Assembly: GCA_963839955.1 (NCBI GenBank)
Contig: CAWIXB010000001.1
Coordinates: 2,294,001 to 2,358,000, forward strand
Length of the DNA: 64,000 nt
Reading direction: 5' to 3'
From: CAWIXB01 sp963839955
GTDB lineage: Bacteria > Actinomycetota > Actinomycetes > JACCUZ01
A model generated the notes under the pieces. That model had not been told where the DNA came from, did no database searches, and worked only from the letters and a program-made list of their open reading frames with translations. This document shows, in pieces, positions 57,412 to 64,000 of this stretch. Both the position numbers and the translations under genes were made by a program. The stretch's first letter is position 1. Each line of letters begins with the position of its first letter.

Positions 57412-58476
57412 CTAACCGCCGGCGAGGGCCTGGCTGGTGCTGATCCAGCGGTCCAGCGCCCTGCGCGCCGAACCGTCGTCGACGGCTGCGCCGGCGCGAG
57501 TGATCCCGTCGGCCAGCTGTTCCTCGAGCGGCGCGTCCTGCAGGTCGAGCGACACCAGGGCCGCGGCGGCGTTGAGCAGGACCGCGTCGCGCACCGGGCC
57601 CTGCTCGCAGTCCAGGAAGCGCCGCGTCGCGTCGGCGTTGAACGCAGCATCGGCGCCCCGCAGGTCCGACACCTCGCTGCGCGCGAGCCCCAGCCGGGCC
57701 GGGTCGATCGACGTCTCCGTCACCGTCCCGCCCTGCACCGCCCACACCCGCGACGTCGTCGCGGTGGTGAGCTCGTCGAGGCCGTCGTCGCCGCGGAAGA
57801 CGAGCGCAGACACCCCGCGTCCGGCCAGCACGGAAGCCATCACCCCCGCCATCCGGGCGTCGGCCACGCCGACGGCCTGGTGACCCGGCCCAGCCGGGTT
57901 GGCCAGCGGACCGAGGAAGTTGAAGATGGTCGGCACGCCCAGCTCGCGACGTGACACCGCGGCATGACGCAGCGCGGGGTGGAAGCGAGGGGCGAAGCAG
58001 AAGGCGACGCCGGCACGGCGTACGCACTCGACCACCAGGTCGGGTGCGAGGTCGACCACGACCCCCAGCTCCTCGAGCAGGTCCGCCGACCCGCACGCCG
58101 ACGACGCCGCCCGGTTGCCGTGCTTGACCACACGTGCGCCCGTGCCGGCGACCACCATCGCCGACATCGTCGAGATGTTGACGGTGTGCGCGCGGTCGCC
58201 TCCGGTGCCGCAGGTGTCGACCACCGGACCGGGTACGTCGATGAGCTCCGCGTGATCCATCATCGCCTTCACCAGCCCGGCGACCTCGTCCGGCGCCTCG
58301 CCCTTGGCGCGCAACGCGACGACGAACCCTGCGATCTGGACGGGAGTGGCCTCCCCCGACATGACCTGCTCCATGGCCCAGGCGGTGTCGGTCGCCGACA
58401 GGTCCGCACCGCTCAACAAGGCGCTCAGCAACGACGGCCAGGACTGCTGCGCCGGCGCGGCGCCTGCGTGTGTCAC
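57412..58476 (-). CDS. trpD: anthranilate phosphoribosyltransferase
   Basis: A 354-residue enzyme joining anthranilate to PRPP in tryptophan synthesis. Motifs are the PRPP-binding 'DTCGTGGDRAHTVNISTMSAMVVAGTG' near 87-113, 'KHGNRAASSACGSADLLEELGV' near 117-138 and 'RPFHPALRHAAVSRRELGVPTIFNFLGPLANPA' near 160-195 (here beginning APRFHPAL). The length is typical. It corresponds to Rv2192c and lies next to the ctaE-qcr region. It is isolated from other trp genes; the two DAHP synthases 36 kb away feed the same pathway. Start GTG 58476. Confidence 0.95.
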   Translation of the reverse strand: MTHAGAAPAQQSWPSLLSALLSGADLSATDTAWAMEQVMSGEATPVQIAGFVVALRAKGEAPDEVAGLVKAMMDHAELIDVPGPVVDTCGTGGDRAHTVNISTMSAMVVAGTGARVVKHGNRAASSACGSADLLEELGVVVDLAPDLVVECVRRAGVAFCFAPRFHPALRHAAVSRRELGVPTIFNFLGPLANPAGPGHQAVGVADARMAGVMASVLAGRGVSALVFRGDDGLDELTTATTSRVWAVQGGTVTETSIDPARLGLARSEVSDLRGADAAFNADATRRFLDCEQGPVRDAVLLNAAAALVSLDLQDAPLEEQLADGITRAGAAVDDGSARRALDRWISTSQALAGG

Positions 58477-58489
58477 CCGGGAGCCCGGC

Positions 58490-58987
58490 TTAGACGGGCC
58501 GGGAGACGATCGCGGGCCGCTCCGGCGGGTCGGGAGACTTCAGCGCCGGCGGCTCTTCCCACTGGGCCTTCCGTGCTGCCTCTTCCTTCGCCGCCTGGCG
58601 GACACGCATCAGGTCGGCAACCGCCTGGGCCAGCACGATGGGGTCGAGGGGGTGCGGCACCGCCGCCTCCGCCCGCGACCAGGCCGCCAGCCAGTTGTCC
58701 TGGACCCGGCCGGTCAGCACGACGATCGGCGGGCAGCGGTAGATCTCGTCCTTGGCCTGCCGGGCGATGCCCATCCCTCCGGCCGGCGCGGCCTCGCCGT
58801 CGAGGATGGCGACGTCGACCTTGCCACCGTCCAGGGCAGCGATCACGGCCGGCTCGGTGGCGCACTCCAGCCACTCCACGAGCGGCAGTCCCGCCGCCGG
58901 GCGGCGGCCGATGGCGCGGCGGACCCGGTCGCGCGTGCTCACGTCGTCGCTGTAGACGAGGACGGTCATCGTGGGCTCGCTGGTCAC
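58490..58987 (-). CDS. atypical response-regulator receiver-like protein
   Basis: A 165-residue protein with a receiver-like fold: acidic pair near residues 14-15 ('VYSDDVSTRD'), a candidate phospho-acceptor Asp63 in 'DVAILDGEAAPAGG', and Thr92 in 'IVVLTGRV'. The conserved lysine is replaced by His112 in 'AVPHPLDP'. The C-terminal ~45 residues are a charged, proline-rich tail with no DNA-binding domain. Loss of the lysine suggests phosphorylation-independent signalling. It sits between trpD and the ctaG-type gene with gaps of 13 and 9 bases, so these three may be co-transcribed. Start GTG 58987 or ATG 58969. Confidence 0.75.
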   Translation of the reverse strand: MTSEPTMTVLVYSDDVSTRDRVRRAIGRRPAAGLPLVEWLECATEPAVIAALDGGKVDVAILDGEAAPAGGMGIARQAKDEIYRCPPIVVLTGRVQDNWLAAWSRAEAAVPHPLDPIVLAQAVADLMRVRQAAKEEAARKAQWEEPPALKSPDPPERPAIVSRPV

Positions 58988-58996
58988 GCCGCGATG

Positions 58997-59923
58997 CTAG
59001 CCGGGCGGTGCGCTGGCCCGCTCCGCCGCCTCCAGCCGATCGAGACGGCGGTCCTCGCGGACCGCCTCCCTCTCGGAGCTGCGCGCCCACTGGACGAACA
59101 GGACGCCGAGCACCACCAGCGCGACCAGATCGCCGCTCGCCCAGAGGAGACCGCCACCGATCTCCTGGTCGCGTGCCGGCGTGGGTCCCCACGAGCGCTC
59201 GAACGCCTCGTACCAGTCGGCGGCGATGACCGTCGAGGCCCCCATGATCGTGATGCCCAGGAAGGCGTGGAACGGCATCGTGACGAAGACCGCGAGCAGC
59301 CGCAGCGGATAGGGCAGCCGCGTCGGCATGGGGTCGAGCCCGAGCAGCGGCCAGAACCACAGGCACCCGACGAGCACGAAGTGCAGGTGGTTGAGGTCGT
59401 GCAGGAGGGGGTTGCGGAGGGTCGCCTCGTACCAGCCCGTCAGGTAGAGCGCGAAGGGGTTGGCGATGAACAGCGCGCCCGCCACGACCGGGAAGGTCAG
59501 CACCTTCGCGACCCGGCTGTGCAGGGCGGCCAGCAGCCACCCGCGACTGCGGCGCGGCAACGTCCGCAGCGCCAGCGTTATCGGCGCCCCGAGGGCCAGG
59601 AACACCGGGGTGATCATGCTCAGCACCATGTGCTGGACCATGTGCACCCAGAACAACACTGTGTCGTAGGTCGCCAGGGCCGACTGGGTCGCCAGGACGA
59701 ACGAGCCGAGCCCGGGCCCCAGGAAGAGGAAGGTCCGCCAGCCCGACCAAGCGTGCCCGCGCCCCCGGAGCCGGTGCACGGCGTACAGGTAGGCGCCCCC
59801 GATGAGCAGGACGACGAGGGCAGGGAACCACTCGAACGTCCACGCCGTGAGGAGCCGCAAGGGGGTCAGCGGGGCGAGCTCGTCGCTGTGGCCAGCGTGG
59901 GCAAGCACGGCCGTTCCCGTCAC
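58997..59923 (-). CDS. cytochrome c oxidase assembly protein, CtaG (Caa3_CtaG) family
   Basis: A 308-residue protein with seven to eight transmembrane helices. Conserved histidines in 'FWVHMVQHMVLSMITPVFLALGAP' (about 93-116) and 'HDLNHLHFVLVGCLWFWPLLGLDP' (about 175-198) are the CtaG hallmark and may handle copper. A charged C-terminal tail faces the cytosol. It is divergent from ctaE by 75 bases, consistent with a role in maturing the aa3 oxidase. GTG 59923 has a TAGCCT box six bases upstream. Confidence 0.88.
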   Translation of the reverse strand: MTGTAVLAHAGHSDELAPLTPLRLLTAWTFEWFPALVVLLIGGAYLYAVHRLRGRGHAWSGWRTFLFLGPGLGSFVLATQSALATYDTVLFWVHMVQHMVLSMITPVFLALGAPITLALRTLPRRSRGWLLAALHSRVAKVLTFPVVAGALFIANPFALYLTGWYEATLRNPLLHDLNHLHFVLVGCLWFWPLLGLDPMPTRLPYPLRLLAVFVTMPFHAFLGITIMGASTVIAADWYEAFERSWGPTPARDQEIGGGLLWASGDLVALVVLGVLFVQWARSSEREAVREDRRLDRLEAAERASAPPG

Positions 59924-59929
59924 GGTCCG

Positions 59930-59935
59930 AGGCTA
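59930..59935 (-). promoter_or_regulatory. -10 box of the ctaG-type gene (leaderless)
   Basis: TAGCCT on the minus strand, six bases before the GTG at 59923. Confidence 0.45.
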
Positions 59936-59998
59936 CGTCGAAGAACGGTCCGCGACACTCAGGGGGTGGGGGTGCCGTTCTTGGGCCGGACCGCAATA

Positions 59999-60643
59999 AT
60001 GACCGCCGTGGCGACAGCATCGGCAACGGAGGGGACCGGCGGCGCCGGTCGCATGGATACGACGGTCCGCAGCCACGTACCCGCCAATCGCCCCGACGCC
60101 ACCTCCGTCGGCACGATCGTCTGGCTCTCGTCCGAGCTCATGTTCTTCGCCGCGCTGTTCGCGATGTACTTCACGGCGCGCTCGGTCAGCCCGGCGCTGT
60201 GGGAGAGCCAGCCGGAGCTGCTCAACATCCCGTTCTCCACGCTGAACACCACCGTCCTGGTGCTGTCCTCGGTCACCTGCCAGCTGGGCGTCTTCGCCGC
60301 GGAGAAGGGCGACGTCGTCGGGCTGCGCAAGTGGTTCATCATCACGTTCCTCATGGGCGCCTTCTTCATCGGCGGCCAGGTCTACGAGTACGCCGAGCTC
60401 GCCCACGAGGGCCTGACCCTGGACGCCCACGTCTACGGCTCGGTCTTCTTCCTGACCACCGGCTTCCACGGCCTGCACGTCACCGGCGGCCTGCTCGCCT
60501 TCCTGCTCATCCTCGGTCGCACCTTCACCGCCAAGCGCTTCACCCACGGGCAGGCGACCGGCGCGATCGTCGTGTCCTACTACTGGCACTTCGTGGACGT
60601 CGTCTGGATCGGCCTCTTCTTCACCATCTATGTGATTCAGTGA
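59999..60643 (+). CDS. ctaE: cytochrome c oxidase subunit III
   Basis: A 214-residue integral membrane subunit with five transmembrane helices. 'TIVWLSSELMFFAALFAMYFTARS' opens the fold, 'YEYAELAHEGLTLDAHVYGSVFFLTTGFHGLHVTGGLL' is near 135-172 and 'VVSYYWHFVDVVWIGLFFTIYVI' closes it. It is part of the aa3 terminal oxidase. It begins the ctaE-qcrC-qcrA-qcrB operon that builds the bcc-aa3 supercomplex, as in Rv2193-Rv2196. The ATG at 59999 gives a polar N-terminal tail of about 30 residues; GTG 60008 and ATG 60053 are alternatives. Confidence 0.95.
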   Translation: MTAVATASATEGTGGAGRMDTTVRSHVPANRPDATSVGTIVWLSSELMFFAALFAMYFTARSVSPALWESQPELLNIPFSTLNTTVLVLSSVTCQLGVFAAEKGDVVGLRKWFIITFLMGAFFIGGQVYEYAELAHEGLTLDAHVYGSVFFLTTGFHGLHVTGGLLAFLLILGRTFTAKRFTHGQATGAIVVSYYWHFVDVVWIGLFFTIYVIQ

Positions 60644-60647
60644 CGCC

Positions 60648-61493
60648 GTGACCTCCGAGCCCGGGAGCCGTGTGACACCCCTGACGAAGCCCCTCCGCGT
60701 GTTGCGCGGCGTGTCCCAGGGCCGCCGCCACCGCCTCGCGCCGCTAGTTCTGCTGGCCGTGGCACTGCTGCTCACCGGCGGGGTCTACGCCGCCTTCGCT
60801 CCGTCGCCTCGAGCCGAGGCCGCCGCCGGGCCGTCCGCGCAGACCGTCGACGAGGGCCGGGCCCTCTTCCTGCGCAACTGCTCGAGCTGCCACGGTCTCA
60901 ACGCCGAAGGCTCGACCGACGGGCCGAGCCTGGTAGGCGTCGGCGCCGCGGCGGTGGACTTCCAGGTGGCGACCGGCCGGATGCCGGCGGCCGTCTCGCA
61001 GGGCGCCCAGGTCGAGCAGAAGCGCCCCTCGTTCACCGACGAGGAGATCGAGGCGCTCGCGGCGTACGTCGCCACCCTCGGCCCAGGACCCGAGATCCCC
61101 TCCGAGGAGCAGCTCGAGTACAGCGACGCCGATGTCGCCGAGGGCGGCGCGATCTTCCGCACCAACTGCTCGATGTGCCACAACTTCGCCGGCTCGGGCG
61201 GCGCGCTGACGGGCGGCAAGTACGCACCACCGCTCAAGGGCGTCGAACCACGCCACATCTACGAGGCCATGGTCACCGGACCGCAGTCCATGCCGGTGTT
61301 CGGCGACCAGACCATGCCGCCGGACGAGAAGAAGGCCATCATCGCGTTCCTGAAGTCCCCGGAGGCGAACTCCAACCCGGGGGGCGCGGGTCTCGGACGC
61401 GTCGGCCCGGTCTCCGAAGGGCTGGTCGGCTGGCTCGCCGGGCTCGGCCTGCTCATCGGCGCGGCCGTCTGGCTGGGGGCGAAGGCGCGATGA
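60648..61493 (+). CDS. qcrC: dihaem cytochrome c subunit of the bcc complex
   Basis: A 281-residue subunit with an N-terminal transmembrane helix (about 32-50), two haem c motifs (CSSCH at 78-82 and CSMCH at 174-178) and a C-terminal transmembrane helix (about 258-278). The two-haem form is specific to actinobacterial supercomplexes, where it replaces soluble cytochrome c between bc1 and aa3. GTG 60648 is four bases after ctaE; the stop overlaps qcrA (ATGA). Confidence 0.96.
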   Translation: MTSEPGSRVTPLTKPLRVLRGVSQGRRHRLAPLVLLAVALLLTGGVYAAFAPSPRAEAAAGPSAQTVDEGRALFLRNCSSCHGLNAEGSTDGPSLVGVGAAAVDFQVATGRMPAAVSQGAQVEQKRPSFTDEEIEALAAYVATLGPGPEIPSEEQLEYSDADVAEGGAIFRTNCSMCHNFAGSGGALTGGKYAPPLKGVEPRHIYEAMVTGPQSMPVFGDQTMPPDEKKAIIAFLKSPEANSNPGGAGLGRVGPVSEGLVGWLAGLGLLIGAAVWLGAKAR

Positions 61494-62590
61494 GCGACCA
61501 GCCACACACCGGCCCCGGACAGCCCGCAAGCACCGTCTCGACCACGGGCGGCGCCGGGACCGTCGACAGCACCGGCGACGGCAGCGGCAGCTCGGGCGGC
61601 GAGCTCGCCACCCGCTTCGCCAACCCGGGCATCCCGGCCCACGTCTACCGCCGTTCCGACATCGACACCAAGGCGGCGCAACGGCGCGAGCGCGAGGTCG
61701 CCACGTTCTTCGCCGCCTCGACGCTTGGCACGGCCATCTTCATGTTCGGCTACTTCTTTTTCACGCTCGAGGACAAGGAGGGCCAGGAACTCGTCGACGC
61801 GCTGACCTGGTCGAACAGGTTCCTCGGCGTCGGCCTGGGCCTCGCCTTCCTCTGCATCGGCCTGGGGGCCATCCACTGGGCCAAGACCCTCATGCCCGAC
61901 GACGAGGTCGTGAACGAGCGCAAGCCGATGCGCTCCTCCGACGAGGACCGCCAGGCGGCAGTGGAGGCCATGAAGGAGGGCGCCGCCGGCGCCGGGCTCG
62001 GCCGCCGCAAGCTGATCCGCAACAGCCTGCTCGGAGCGCTGGCCCCGCTCGGGCTCCTCGCGCTGGTGCCGCTGCGCGACCTGGGGCCTTTGCCAGGCGC
62101 AGCCTTGACCGCCACCGCGTGGAAGTCCGGCAAGCGGCTGGTCACCGACCCGACCGGCCGTCCGGTCCGGGCTGCCGACATCCCGATCGGCGGCGTCGTC
62201 CATGTGCTGCCGGAGGGCCTCCACGAGGAGTTCGAGCACCCGCTCAACGAGGAGGCAAAGGCGACCACGCTCGTGATGCGCCTGGAGCCCGACGAGCTGC
62301 GCGAGGACCCCGACCGCGCCAGCTGGTCCTACAACGGGATCGTGGCCTACTCCAAAATCTGCACCCACGTAGGTTGCCCGGTCGGGCTCTACGAGCAGCA
62401 GACCCACCACCTGCTCTGCCCGTGCCACCAGTCGACGTTCGACGTCACCCAGCACTGCAAGGTCATCTTCGGCCCCGCCGCCCGCCCGCTGCCGCAGCTG
62501 CCCATCGGCGTCGACGACGAGGGATACTTGATCGCGACCGACGACTTCCAGGAGCCGATCGGCCCCAGCTACTGGGAACGAGGGGAGTAG
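61490..62590 (+). CDS. qcrA: Rieske iron-sulfur subunit of the bcc complex
   Basis: A 366-residue protein. A Ser/Gly/Thr-rich N terminus (1-45) precedes three transmembrane helices (about 80-100, 113-135, 180-200), the actinobacterial number. The Rieske domain has 'CTHVGC' (about 291-296) and 'CPCHQSTFD' (about 310-318), giving two Cys and two His ligands for the 2Fe-2S cluster plus the disulfide cysteines. It passes electrons from quinol to QcrC. The ATG overlaps the qcrC stop; qcrB follows after two bases. Confidence 0.96.
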   Translation: MSDQPHTGPGQPASTVSTTGGAGTVDSTGDGSGSSGGELATRFANPGIPAHVYRRSDIDTKAAQRREREVATFFAASTLGTAIFMFGYFFFTLEDKEGQELVDALTWSNRFLGVGLGLAFLCIGLGAIHWAKTLMPDDEVVNERKPMRSSDEDRQAAVEAMKEGAAGAGLGRRKLIRNSLLGALAPLGLLALVPLRDLGPLPGAALTATAWKSGKRLVTDPTGRPVRAADIPIGGVVHVLPEGLHEEFEHPLNEEAKATTLVMRLEPDELREDPDRASWSYNGIVAYSKICTHVGCPVGLYEQQTHHLLCPCHQSTFDVTQHCKVIFGPAARPLPQLPIGVDDEGYLIATDDFQEPIGPSYWERGE

Positions 62591-62592
62591 GC

Positions 62593-64000
62593 GTGGCTCT
62601 GGAGAAACTGGCCGGCCAGGCGGCGAACGAGATCGACGAGCGGTTCGGCTCGGCCAACTTCGTCCGCCGCAGTGCCCGCAAGGTGTTCCCCGACCACTGG
62701 TCGTTCCTGCTGGGCGAGATCGCGCTCTACAGCTTCATCATCCTGCTGCTCACCGGCACGTTCCTCACGCTCTGGTTCAAGCCGAGCATGGGCGAGGTCG
62801 TCTACGACGGGTCCTACGGTCCCCTTCGCGGCCAGGAGATGTCCGAGGCCTACGCCTCGACGCTCGACATCTCCTTCGACGTCCGCGGCGGCCTGATCAT
62901 GCGCCAGATCCACCACTGGGCCGCGCTGATCTTCGTGGCCGCGATGATCGTGCACATGTGCCGGGTGTTCTTCACCGGGGCCTTCCGCAAGCCGCGCGAG
63001 ACCAACTGGCTCATCGGCTTCATCCTGATAACCCTGAGCTTCATCGAGGGCCTCGCCGGCTACTCGCTGCCCGACGACCTGCTGTCCGGCACCGGCCTGC
63101 GCATCACCGAGGGCGTGCTCCTCTCGCTCCCGGTGGTGGGCACCTACCTGTCGTTCTTCCTCTTCGGTGGCGAGTTCCCGGGCGACGACCTGATCCCCCG
63201 GTTCTTCACCATCCACGTGCTGCTTCTGCCGGGCATCTTCCTGGCGCTGATCACCGTCCACGTCATGCTCGTCTGGTACCAGAAGCACACGCAGTACCCG
63301 CTGCCCGGACGCACCGAGAAGAACGCTGTCGGCTTCCCGTTCTTCCCCGTCTACACGGCCAAGGCGGGCGGGTTCTTCTTCGTCACCTTCGGCGTCACGG
63401 CACTGCTCGCGGCCTTCGCCACCATCAACCCGATCTGGCTGTTCGGGCCCTACAAACCCGGTGAAGTCTCGGCCGGCTCGCAGCCGGACTGGTACATGGG
63501 CTTCCTCGAAGGCGCCTTGCGGCTGTTCCCGCCGCTGGAGACGACACTCTTCGGCTACACGATCCCATGGAACGTCCTGGTGCCGGCGCTGGTGATCCCG
63601 GGGTTGATGTTCACCCCGATGCTGATCTACCCCTTCCTCGAACGCTGGGTGACCGGCGACAACCGCGAGCACCACATCCTCGACCGCCCGCGCAACGTGC
63701 CGACCCGCACGGGGCTGGGCGTGATGGCGCTCTCGTCCTGGGTGGTCCTGCTCGCCGCCGGCGCCAACGACATCATGGCGACCACGTTCAACCTGTCGAT
63801 CAACTCCATCACCTGGGCGTTCCGCGTGCTGTTCTTCGCGGTGCCTCCGCTGGCCTACATCGTGACCAAGCGCATCTGCCTCGGGCTGCAGCGCCGTGAC
63901 CGCGAGAAGGTGCTGCACGGCCGCGAGACCGGTCGCATCCTGCGGCTGCCCAGCGGCGAGATGATCGAGGTTCACGAGCCGATCTCCGAGACCGAGCGGT
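62593..64000 (+). CDS. qcrB: cytochrome b subunit of the bcc complex, 3'-truncated by the window end
   Basis: The frame is open from GTG 62593 to the window end (469 full codons). The N terminus reads VALEKLAGQAANEIDERFG. Cytochrome b helices contain the haem-ligand histidines in 'MRQIHHWAALIFVAAMIVHMCRVFFTGAFRKPRE' and 'FTIHVLLLPGIFLALITVHVMLVWYQKHTQYP'. The quinol-site region 'PDWYMGFLEGALRLFPP' is also present. Residues about 390-469 are the extra C-terminal helices of actinobacterial QcrB, so perhaps 70-80 residues are missing. Homologues of this subunit in mycobacteria are the target of Q203-type inhibitors. Confidence 0.96.
   Translation, partial: MALEKLAGQAANEIDERFGSANFVRRSARKVFPDHWSFLLGEIALYSFIILLLTGTFLTLWFKPSMGEVVYDGSYGPLRGQEMSEAYASTLDISFDVRGGLIMRQIHHWAALIFVAAMIVHMCRVFFTGAFRKPRETNWLIGFILITLSFIEGLAGYSLPDDLLSGTGLRITEGVLLSLPVVGTYLSFFLFGGEFPGDDLIPRFFTIHVLLLPGIFLALITVHVMLVWYQKHTQYPLPGRTEKNAVGFPFFPVYTAKAGGFFFVTFGVTALLAAFATINPIWLFGPYKPGEVSAGSQPDWYMGFLEGALRLFPPLETTLFGYTIPWNVLVPALVIPGLMFTPMLIYPFLERWVTGDNREHHILDRPRNVPTRTGLGVMALSSWVVLLAAGANDIMATTFNLSINSITWAFRVLFFAVPPLAYIVTKRICLGLQRRDREKVLHGRETGRILRLPSGEMIEVHEPISETER

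Noticed and set aside
62569..63975. Minus-strand open frame of 468 codons opposite qcrB
   Set aside because: Composition is extremely polar and repetitive, and the plus strand encodes an unmistakable cytochrome b; shadow frame.

Overview
The window is very GC-rich, densely packed and rich in GTG/TTG starts, with an actinomycete-type cytochrome bcc-aa3 operon at its right end. Its backbone follows the gene order of Mycobacterium tuberculosis Rv2172c-Rv2196: metF, polyprenyl synthase (Rv2173), Rv2175c-like DNA-binding protein, pknL, class II DAHP synthase aroG, PlsC acyltransferase (Rv2182c), ArsA-like ATPase and SRPBCC protein (Rv2184c/Rv2185c), long-chain acyl-CoA ligase (fadD15), pimB-type mannosyltransferase (Rv2188c), DEDDh exonuclease/GIY-YIG protein (Rv2191), trpD, ctaE, qcrC, qcrA and qcrB. 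The mycobacterial lipomannan mannosyltransferases are missing and a carotenoid cluster is inserted, so I infer a non-mycobacterial actinomycete, plausibly Propionibacteriales (Nocardioidaceae-like). That placement is an inference, not a demonstrated result. Layout: 1-13.0 kb is a carotenoid locus: a 5'-truncated crtO-like ketolase gene, cruF (1',2'-hydratase), a CruG-like glycosyltransferase, two more CrtI-family desaturases, crtE, crtB and a split lycopene cyclase crtYc/crtYd. It is interrupted by a sulfite-oxidase-like molybdoenzyme, a CDP-alcohol phosphatidyltransferase family protein, metF and an antisense AbiEi/DUF559 gene bracketed by dispersed repeats. 13-24.7 kb holds the Rv2175c homologue, an FAD reductase, a LysM/transglycosylase, the PASTA kinase PknL, a small molybdoenzyme, two unrelated DAHP synthases (class I aroF and class II aroG), threonine aldolase, a secreted subtilase and a phosphofructokinase with pyrophosphate-type residues. 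24.7-41.7 kb carries glycerol kinase, lipid enzymes, a TIGR00300 protein, a ROK sugar kinase, the ArsA/SRPBCC operon, acyl-CoA ligase, a two-component system and an orphan Flp-type pilin. 41.7-54.7 kb is accessory: a 1313-residue subtilase, two decayed genes, metalloproteases, an alkylmercury-lyase homologue, an NYN RNase-like protein and a CoA transferase. 54.7-64 kb carries the nuclease, trpD and the start of the respiratory operon ctaE-qcrCAB, with qcrB cut by the window end. How the parts work together: crtE-crtI-crtB make lycopene, CrtYc/Yd cyclise one end, the CrtD-like desaturase and CruF modify the other, the glycosyltransferase adds sugar and CrtO would add a keto group. The predicted product is a glycosylated monocyclic carotenoid of the phleixanthophyll/keto-myxocoxanthin type. 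The least explained structures are (i) five copies of a 104-106 bp element with inverted 20-bp ends and a variable interior, two of which bracket the DUF559 gene inside the carotenoid locus, and (ii) two inverted copies of an ~85 bp palindromic element whose outer stem differs between copies by paired changes on both arms. Many starts are fixed by leaderless promoters (TANNNT 6-8 bases before the start codon).
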